From Lachnospiraceae bacterium (GTDB lineage: Bacteria; Bacillota; Clostridia; Lachnospirales; Lachnospiraceae): DNA of 8,624 nucleotides. The DNA is taken from positions 1-8,624 of the forward strand of contig JAILPU010000242.1 of NCBI GenBank assembly GCA_024699395.1, written 5' to 3'. Shown here piece by piece: positions 1 to 4,584 of the stretch; positions within the stretch are counted from its first letter, which is position 1; the number at the start of each line of letters is the position of its first letter. Made by a program: the position numbers and the translations under genes. The notes under the pieces were generated by a model that was given only the letters and a program-made list of their open reading frames with translations, was not told the origin of the DNA and made no database searches.

Positions 1-51
1 TAATTCTTCTATCTCCAGTTCCATGGCGCCGATGATGCCTATTTTTTTCAT
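1..51 (-). CDS. mtnN: MTA/SAH nucleosidase, N-terminal 17 codons only
   Basis: Only the first 17 codons are inside the window; the gene continues past position 1. The visible N-terminus reads MKKIGIIGAMELEIEEL, which matches the conserved opening of 5'-methylthioadenosine/S-adenosylhomocysteine nucleosidase (Pfs/MtnN): a first beta strand, then the GAM-E-E motif at the purine/ribose site. The enzyme hydrolyses the glycosidic bond of SAH and MTA in the cytoplasm, releasing adenine and S-ribosylhomocysteine or methylthioribose. The start is set by an AGGAG ribosome binding site at 63-59, 7 nt before the ATG. Its neighbour on the same strand is luxS, the next enzyme in SAH recycling, which strongly supports the call from so little sequence. 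Whether it shares the luxS transcript is unclear because a terminator-like hairpin lies between them. Confidence 0.85.
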   Translation of the reverse strand, partial: MKKIGIIGAMELEIEEL

Positions 52-110
52 ATATAATCTCCTGTATAAATTTTAGATGAAAGATTGCAATATGCTATTG
101 AGCAAAGACA

Positions 111-134
111 AAGGTCGTGTTTTTTCACGGCCTT
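111..134. terminator. terminator-like hairpin between luxS and mtnN
   Basis: AAGGTCGTG (111-119) pairs with CACGGCCTT (126-134) around a six-T loop. As plus-strand RNA all nine pairs form, one being U-G, and the right arm runs into TTCTTTAT. As minus-strand RNA the same position is a C-A mismatch, and the downstream tract is CCTTTGTCTTT. It could end luxS transcription (minus) or stop rightward transcription entering from the mtnN side. The fully paired form is the plus one, so direction is left open. Confidence 0.5.
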
Positions 135-156
135 TTCTTTATATCAAATTATTAAG

Positions 157-241
157 CAACGCATATTTTTATGAGCGTCTTTTTTGTATGCGTTGAGTTT
201 CGCGGGATTATTTACGCATATGAGATTATTGCGTTAAACTC
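157..241. repeat. nested inverted repeats built from an AACGCAT word
   Basis: CAACGCATA (157-165) and TATGCGTTG (187-195) form a perfect 9-bp inverted repeat with a 21-nt spacer. ACGCA (214-218) and TGCGT (230-234) form a second pair, and GAGTTT (195-200) with AAACTC (236-241) encloses that second pair. The four AACGCA-type words alternate in orientation, so several mutually exclusive pairings are possible in RNA. The block lies immediately downstream of luxS and upstream of mtnN. It could be an RNA structure in a luxS-mtnN transcript or a protein-binding region. No known riboswitch class is recognised. Confidence 0.5.
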
Positions 242-251
242 ACCGGCCATA

Positions 252-731
252 TTATTCCGGGTAGACAAGGCGGTCTTCGGTAATGTTGTAGAGCACCTCG
301 TCTAAATATCTGCGGGCGTTGTACTTTGCCATGTTGAGGTTCATGTCGAGATAGTTGCCGCAGTCTTTGGGGGAGGCCCCGGGGACGTTGCCTTCAAAGT
401 CTCTTACGAACTCAAACATTTCGGTGACAAGGGGCAATACATCCCGGGATGAAAGGTCTCCTGTAAGGAGCATATAAAACCCTGTGCGGCAGCCCATGGG
501 TCCAAAGTAAACGGTTCTGTTGGCGAAATCCGGGTGATTTCTTAAAAAGGTGGCGCACAGGTGCTCGGTTGTATGAATCTCCGCCGTGTTCATAACAGGT
601 TCATCATTGGGGGAAGTCATACGAAGATCAAAGGTGGTTACGGTTTCATTTCCCACAGGGTCTTTTCTTGAAACGTAAACACCGGGTTTAAGTTTAATAT
701 GATCGATTGTGAAGCTTGTGATTTTTTCCAT
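252..731 (-). CDS. luxS: S-ribosylhomocysteine lyase (AI-2 synthase)
   Basis: LuxS cleaves S-ribosylhomocysteine to homocysteine and 4,5-dihydroxy-2,3-pentanedione, the precursor of autoinducer-2, in the cytoplasm. The 159-residue length is normal for the family. The metal-binding motif HTTEH is at residues 53-57 (H53 and H57 ligands, E56 acid/base), the third ligand C124 lies in DCGNY, and the catalytic cysteine C81 lies in GPMGCRTGF; all known active-site residues are present. The start is supported by GAGGA (742-738), 6 nt before the ATG. It follows a gene for an unknown TPR-like membrane protein with a 41-bp gap lacking a terminator, so the two are probably cotranscribed. mtnN, the preceding enzyme of the pathway, lies downstream. 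Family assignment is essentially certain; use of AI-2 as a signal rather than a by-product cannot be read from sequence. Confidence 0.97.
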   Translation of the reverse strand: MEKITSFTIDHIKLKPGVYVSRKDPVGNETVTTFDLRMTSPNDEPVMNTAEIHTTEHLCATFLRNHPDFANRTVYFGPMGCRTGFYMLLTGDLSSRDVLPLVTEMFEFVRDFEGNVPGASPKDCGNYLDMNLNMAKYNARRYLDEVLYNITEDRLVYPE

Positions 732-772
732 TAAAGATCCTCAACTTTCTGTAATAAAAAAAGTAAATTTCT

Positions 773-1381
773 TTATTGTATCTTTTCTTTAAGAAGGCGG
801 GTTATAACAGGGGCATTTGCTGATTTTAGTCCCCGGGCCTTTTCTATAAGTTCATCAATTTTTTCGGGAGTATTCTCATTTAAATAGATATCAGCCAGAT
901 CCAGATAGGAGCTTTTAACGTCAGAACCTATTGAGACCGCATATTCGCAAATGGATTTTGTTTCATCAAAAAAGCCCTCTTTAAAGAGCTTCTGTTCCCA
1001 AATACTTAATATATGTGCAAGTTCGGTAAAGCTTTCGTCGTATTCCGAAAGAAGGGAGATATTGGCGGTGCCGTATTCCAACTTAAGATCCGTATTGGTA
1101 TATCCGGTGAAATTGACTATTTTGCATTCCGATAAAACACGAAGCCTGTTTATACAGTCCTTAACGGTGGAATCTTCATTCAAGATATCCACAGGAAGCT
1201 TATCAAGGGGAATGGTTATATAGTCCAGACTGTCCAGGGATTTCTTCCTTACGAAGTTTGATTTTCTTTCCCGTTCCCAGAAATCGTTTTCAGCTTTGGT
1301 CTCCTTGGAATTATTCATTCTGTTTGCAAGACTTACGGCAATTCCCAATATGATTACGCTTGCCAAAATAGCAAAATTCAT
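773..1381 (-). CDS. membrane-anchored TPR-like protein of unknown function
   Basis: The 202-residue product has one N-terminal membrane segment (about residues 2-19), then a charged linker (about 20-50) and a soluble region. The C-terminal part (about 110-200) is helical, with a short TPR-like pattern (E147-Y148-A149, L162-A163-D164-I165-Y166), suggesting one or two degenerate TPRs used as a protein-binding scaffold. The basic stretch after the helix (R38, R40, K41, R45, K46, K47) suggests that the bulk stays in the cytoplasm. The ATG is set by an AAGGAT site in the 38-bp gap to the divergent gene. It sits upstream of luxS on the same strand, 41 bp away. I recall similar proteins in Lachnospiraceae genomes but know no function. 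No enzymatic motif is visible. Confidence 0.8.
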   Translation of the reverse strand: MNFAILASVIILGIAVSLANRMNNSKETKAENDFWERERKSNFVRKKSLDSLDYITIPLDKLPVDILNEDSTVKDCINRLRVLSECKIVNFTGYTNTDLKLEYGTANISLLSEYDESFTELAHILSIWEQKLFKEGFFDETKSICEYAVSIGSDVKSSYLDLADIYLNENTPEKIDELIEKARGLKSANAPVITRLLKEKIQ

Positions 1382-1388
1382 TTATAAT
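1360..1388 (+). promoter_or_regulatory. strong sigma-70/SigA-type promoter for the rightward operon
   Basis: TTGCCA at 1360-1365, a 17-bp spacer, and the consensus TATAAT at 1383-1388. A transcript starting near 1395 would have a leader of about 25 nt before the ATG at 1420, including the GGAGGA ribosome binding site. The -35 and most of the spacer lie inside the first codons of the divergent leftward gene, and the -10 begins 2 bp beyond that gene's start codon. No comparable rightward promoter is seen between 1524 and 1578, so it probably also serves the downstream genes. Confidence 0.7.
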
Positions 1389-1419
1389 ATCCTTTCAGAG
1401 TCAGTAGGAGGATAAAGCT

Positions 1420-1524
1420 ATGTTCAACTTTAACAGTAGAAAAACCAAGAGAATCATTTCAGGTATAATCATCGCTGTTGTAGTAATCGCAATGCTCATA
1501 CCTACTTTAGCATATTTTTATTGA
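1420..1524 (+). CDS. 34-residue single-pass membrane miniprotein
   Basis: A short gene with all the marks of real translation: an excellent ribosome binding site (TAGGAGGAT at 1405-1413, about 7 nt before ATG), a strong promoter just upstream and a clean TGA stop. The product begins MFNFNSRKTKR, a positively charged cytoplasmic flank, followed by one hydrophobic helix rich in Ile, Val and Ala (about residues 12-28), and ends PTLAYFY. The charge pattern predicts N-in, C-out topology with almost nothing outside. The architecture (about 30 residues, basic N-terminus, one helix) resembles Firmicute mini-membrane proteins such as Prli42 or the DUF4044 family, but I cannot show homology. It precedes the VanW-family gene by 53 bp with no obvious terminator, so cotranscription is likely. 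Function unknown. Confidence 0.8.
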   Translation: MFNFNSRKTKRIISGIIIAVVVIAMLIPTLAYFY

Positions 1525-1532
1525 TTGTTCAA
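1504..1532 (-). promoter_or_regulatory. possible promoter for the leftward (luxS) operon
   Basis: On the minus strand TTGAAC (1532-1527), a 17-bp spacer, and TAAAGT (1509-1504) each match the consensus at 4 of 6 positions. Transcription would start near 1497, giving a leader of roughly 115 nt antisense to the small membrane protein gene. The -35 overlaps an 11-bp palindrome, GTTCAATGAAC (1527-1537), that could be an operator. This is the best candidate found, but weak. Confidence 0.25.
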
Positions 1533-1577
1533 TGAACCCCAAAAGGGCTGTTTTGGAAAGGGATCAGGCGTATTTCA

Positions 1578-3089
1578 ATGAAATCGGTTTTAAAAGGAAA
1601 GCTTTTTGGCGTAGCCGTCAGTGTGCTCGGCATGAGTTTATGTGCCCCCGCAGCAGTTAGAGCTGCAGAGAGCGATGTTATCAGGAACGGTGTTTTCGCC
1701 GACACTGTTGACCTTGGAGGATTAAATGTAAGTGAGGCCAAGGCAAAAGTAGAGGATTATGTGGAGTCTCTCAAGGAGAACGAGGTTGTGTTTGTGGTTT
1801 CCGACAACAAAGAGGTGACCGTAAGCGCGGGGGATCTGGGTATCAGCTGGGCAGACGAGGATATAATCGACGAGGCGCTTAAGATAGGAACCGAAGGCAA
1901 TATCATTGAAAGATACAAAGCCATTAAAGATCTTGAACACGAAAACAAGGTTTTTGACGTTTGTGTTTCTGCCGACAGAGAAACGGTGGAGAGTGTAGTT
2001 ACAAATAAATGTACCCAGTACGACAGACCCGCCAAGAACTATTCATTAAAAAGAGAGGGCGGTGCCTTCACAGTTGTGGATGGTCAGACAGGATACGGTC
2101 TGAATATCGAAGAATCCGTGGATGAGATTATGGATTATCTTGAGAATTCATGGGACAAGACCGGTTGCGTCATAACCCTTCCCGTGGAGGAGACACTTCC
2201 CAAGGGAAATAAGGAAGAGCTTTCACAGGTTAAAGATCTTCTTGGTTCCTTTACCACATCGTATTCCTCAAGCGGAAGCTCAAGAAGCGCCAATGTGGCC
2301 AACGGATGCAACCATATAAACGGTACCACCGTATATCCCGGGGAAACATTTTCCACCTATAAAACAGTTTCTCCCTTTACCGAAGCTAACGGTTATTATC
2401 TTGCGGGTTCCTACCTTAACGGAAAAGTAGTGGACAGCTTCGGAGGCGGTATATGCCAGGTGTCCACAACCCTTTATAACGCCGTACTTTTAGCGGAACT
2501 TGAGGTGACGGAGAGAAATAATCACTCCATGATAGTATCTTATGTATCTCCTTCTGCGGATGCGGCCATCGCCGAGAGCGCAGGTAAGGATTTCTGCTTT
2601 AAGAACAATACGGATTATCCCATTTATATAGAAGGATATACCAACAACAAACACATAACATTTAATATATACGGTAAGGAAACCAGAGATCCCAACAGAA
2701 CGGTTAAATATGAGAGCGAGGTTTTAGAGACCATGACCGCTTCCCACGACAATATTTATGCCGACGGATCTCACGGTATAGGATATATCGTTACCGAGAG
2801 TTCTCATACAGGATACAAGGCAAGACTTTGGAAGATCGTATACGAGAACGGCGCCGAGGTTTCCAGGGAGATAGTTAACTCCTCAACGTATAAGCTGGTT
2901 CCCAGATCGGCGACAGTGGGTGTAGCTACAGAGGATCCCAATGCCTATAACGAAATTATGGCGGCTATAGGAACGGGAAGCATCGATCATGTTAAAGCGG
3001 TGATCGCACAGATCCAGGCAGGGGCAGTACCCGCACCGGATCCCGCACAGGAAGCGCCCGCAGAACCTCAAGGGGAGCCTGCTCAATAG
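1578..3089 (+). CDS. secreted VanW-family protein with PG-binding-like and G5-like domains
   Basis: The 503-residue product starts with a signal peptide (K2 and K6, hydrophobic residues about 9-26, probable cleavage after the AVRAA stretch near 29-30). A YoaR-type putative peptidoglycan-binding domain (PG_binding_4 class) covers about 45-205. The VanW domain (about 222-355) carries the hallmark FGGGICQVSTTLYNA at 288-302 and NNHSM at 314-318. A G5-like domain follows (about 378-450, with TGYKARLWK at 411-419 and a closing TVG). The last 20 residues form an Ala/Pro/Glu-rich tail. There is no LPXTG sorting signal, so it is probably released or held non-covalently at the wall. VanW lies in some vancomycin-resistance clusters, but its biochemical role is unsettled, and nothing here indicates resistance. 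The ATG at 1578 gives the complete signal peptide; its ribosome binding site is only moderate. Confidence 0.9.
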   Translation: MKSVLKGKLFGVAVSVLGMSLCAPAAVRAAESDVIRNGVFADTVDLGGLNVSEAKAKVEDYVESLKENEVVFVVSDNKEVTVSAGDLGISWADEDIIDEALKIGTEGNIIERYKAIKDLEHENKVFDVCVSADRETVESVVTNKCTQYDRPAKNYSLKREGGAFTVVDGQTGYGLNIEESVDEIMDYLENSWDKTGCVITLPVEETLPKGNKEELSQVKDLLGSFTTSYSSSGSSRSANVANGCNHINGTTVYPGETFSTYKTVSPFTEANGYYLAGSYLNGKVVDSFGGGICQVSTTLYNAVLLAELEVTERNNHSMIVSYVSPSADAAIAESAGKDFCFKNNTDYPIYIEGYTNNKHITFNIYGKETRDPNRTVKYESEVLETMTASHDNIYADGSHGIGYIVTESSHTGYKARLWKIVYENGAEVSREIVNSSTYKLVPRSATVGVATEDPNAYNEIMAAIGTGSIDHVKAVIAQIQAGAVPAPDPAQEAPAEPQGEPAQ

Positions 3090-3114
3090 GAAACTGAGAC
3101 AACAGGTTTTGTAT

Positions 3115-4089
3115 ATGAGAGACGGTAAGTTACCCGAAAATGAATATTGTCGTTCTGTTGTAAGACAGATTAAAAATAAGACGGATAATATTTTAAAAGG
3201 CGCATCCTATGGGGAGGATTGCGCCTTTTTTGCGGAAATAAAAGGAAATATCATCAGTGTTTTTGCAGGGGGGACAACCGAATTTGTCCCTGTTGAAAAC
3301 TATTTTTATGAAGCGGCCGCAAAGATTTTGTCAAAGAAAGGCAGGCTTATTGGTTTCAATGTGTTTTTGATTTTGCCGGGGGACAGGGATGAAAGTTTCC
3401 TCAAAGAAATTGTGAAAAAGGCAGATGAAACAGCCGGAAAGCTTAACAGTGCAATTGCCTCTTTTAAAGTGACAAGTGATAAAAATCTAGGGGTTGTTAC
3501 GGTATTTGTTGATGCACTGGGAGAGGTAATAAATTATAATAAGAGTGGAGTGCTTTTGGAAGAAGAAGACAGCCTTATCCTTTCGAGACATATAGGTCTG
3601 GAGGGAACTTCGATCCTGGGCACTTTGAAAGAGAAAGAATTAAAAGATTACTACCCTTCCTACTTTGTGGAGGAGGGGATGGGTTTTAACCGTTATCTCA
3701 ACGTATCAAAAGATATAGAGGAAGCCTTTAATGCGGGATGTAATGTGGTATATCCTCTGGGCGAAGGGGGTATACTTGGGGGATTAAGGGAATTCGGAAT
3801 TGCTTTTGATACCGGATTTGAAATTAATCTTAGGAGCATTCCCGTAAGACAGGAAACAGTAGAGATAACAGACAGGCTTGATGTAAATCCCTATGAACTA
3901 AGATCGGGAGGATGCCTTATTTTATCGGCTAAAGACGGCGAGGAAGTTGTGGAAACTCTGGGTGAAAAAAACATACCCGCAGCCGTTATAGGACATATTA
4001 CCAAAGACAAAAAGAGAATACTGCTCAATGAGGGAGTGGTGAGGTACCTTGACAGGGCGGCGGTTGACTCTTTATATACCATCAAATAA
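3115..4089 (+). CDS. AIR-synthase-like protein (PurM/HypE/ThiL superfamily), atypical active site
   Basis: The 324-residue product follows the two-domain AIR-synthase plan. The N-terminal domain has GEDCA (33-37) in place of the family's usual GDDA. The C-terminal domain has IGLEGTSIL (160-168), GEGG (216-219), SIPVRQETVEI (241-251), NPYELRSGG (258-266) and IGHIT (292-296). The set most resembles HypE-like 'AIR synthase' proteins of Clostridia. It lacks the C-terminal Cys of HypE, so it is not the carbamoyl-transfer protein of hydrogenase maturation. The usual HD-x-T-E-G-G motif reads YPLGEGG (213-219), so canonical ATP/metal chemistry may be lost. I chose ATG 3115 over TTG 3109 because an ACAGG ribosome binding site at 3102-3106 is 8 nt from the ATG but only 2 nt from the TTG. 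It begins 25 bp after the VanW gene and ends 12 bp before the Lrp-like gene. Substrate unknown. Confidence 0.8.
   Translation: MRDGKLPENEYCRSVVRQIKNKTDNILKGASYGEDCAFFAEIKGNIISVFAGGTTEFVPVENYFYEAAAKILSKKGRLIGFNVFLILPGDRDESFLKEIVKKADETAGKLNSAIASFKVTSDKNLGVVTVFVDALGEVINYNKSGVLLEEEDSLILSRHIGLEGTSILGTLKEKELKDYYPSYFVEEGMGFNRYLNVSKDIEEAFNAGCNVVYPLGEGGILGGLREFGIAFDTGFEINLRSIPVRQETVEITDRLDVNPYELRSGGCLILSAKDGEEVVETLGEKNIPAAVIGHITKDKKRILLNEGVVRYLDRAAVDSLYTIK
3195..3231 (+). terminator. intrinsic-terminator-like hairpin inside the AIR-synthase-like coding region
   Basis: AAAAGGCGCA (3195-3204) pairs perfectly with TGCGCCTTTT (3220-3229). The stem continues as TCCT (3205-3208) with AGGA (3215-3218) past one bulged T, around a six-base loop. 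The right arm ends in an unbroken run of six T (3226-3231). This is a full Rho-independent terminator form, in the sense direction, spanning codons 28-39 of the gene and 106 nt after the VanW stop codon. Ribosomes translating the gene would cover it, so termination would depend on translation. Function inferred, structure seen. Confidence 0.55.
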
Positions 4090-4101
4090 AGGGAGGTTAA
4101 T

Positions 4102-4584
4102 ATGAGAGACGAATTGTTGGCGATTATCGAAAAAAACAGCAGAATAGGCATAAGCGACCTGGCGGCCATGCTTGGCGTGGGTGAAGACCTGGTTGTAAAT
4201 GAGCTGGCGGCCCTTGAAGCGGAGGGGATTATCTGCGGATATCATACCCTTATCAACTGGGATAAGACCGATATAGATACGGTTACAGCTCTTATAGAGG
4301 TGAGAGTTACACCTCAGAGAGGCGAAGGTTTTGACAAGATAGCGGAGAGGATATACAAGTATCCCGAGGTAAGAAGTGTTTATCTTCTTTCCGGCGGCTA
4401 TGATCTTATGGTAACTCTTGAGGGTAAGACCCTTAAGGAGGTTTCCGGTTTTGTGTCCGAAAAGCTTTCGGCCCTGGATACCGTCATAAGTACGGCCACT
4501 CATTTTATCCTTAAAAAATATAAGGATCACGGAACGGTATTTGTTCAAAAGGAAATTGACGAAAGAGAGATGATAATACCATGA
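4102..4584 (+). CDS. Lrp/AsnC-family protein with RAM ligand domain
   Basis: The 160-residue product has an N-terminal winged helix-turn-helix (about 1-52) and a C-terminal RAM/AsnC ligand-binding domain (about 60-142) with the characteristic SGGYDLMVTLEG at 97-108. Family members typically form dimers or octamers that bind amino acids or related metabolites and control transport or metabolic genes. Oddly, there is no Lys or Arg between R14 and K55, and the recognition-helix region (about 26-42, VGEDLVVNELAALEAEG) is acidic, whereas Lrp proteins normally have basic residues there. DNA binding may therefore be altered or absent. The start is certain: GGGAGG ribosome binding site 6 nt before ATG, 12 bp after the previous stop. 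Its stop overlaps the aminotransferase start by 4 bp, suggesting that it responds to a substrate or product of that enzyme. Confidence 0.93.
   Translation: MRDELLAIIEKNSRIGISDLAAMLGVGEDLVVNELAALEAEGIICGYHTLINWDKTDIDTVTALIEVRVTPQRGEGFDKIAERIYKYPEVRSVYLLSGGYDLMVTLEGKTLKEVSGFVSEKLSALDTVISTATHFILKKYKDHGTVFVQKEIDEREMIIP

Noticed and set aside
77..196. A plus-strand 39-codon frame (ATG 77 to TGA 196) in the luxS-mtnN gap
   Set aside because: It has no ribosome binding site, runs through both hairpin structures, and gives a composition-driven peptide with no recognisable pattern.
951..1223. A 90-codon plus-strand frame opposite the TPR-like gene
   Set aside because: Antisense shadow: no ribosome binding site and a Ser/Leu-rich product, while the minus-strand frame gives a coherent membrane-anchored protein with a good ribosome binding site.
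1539..1556. CCAAAA/TTTTGG hairpin after the small membrane gene as a terminator
   Set aside because: Only six mostly A-T pairs and no T-run after it (GGAAAGGG follows), so it cannot be a convincing terminator.
1532..1660. An alternative ATG at 1532 upstream of the VanW gene
   Set aside because: It is in a different frame from the VanW gene and soon reaches a stop; the ATG at 1578 opens directly into a proper signal peptide.
1578..3089. VanW domain taken as a vancomycin resistance determinant
   Set aside because: No vanHAX ligase/dehydrogenase/dipeptidase or vanRS genes are present; stand-alone VanW/G5 proteins are common in Firmicutes without resistance.
3109..3114. TTG at 3109 as the start of the AIR-synthase-like gene
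   Set aside because: The ACAGG site would be only 2 nt away; ATG 3115 has suitable 8-nt spacing and loses only two residues.
3115..4089. Calling the AIR-synthase-like gene hypE, thiL or purM
   Set aside because: No hydrogenase, thiamine or purine genes are nearby, the HypE terminal Cys is missing, and key active-site motifs deviate.
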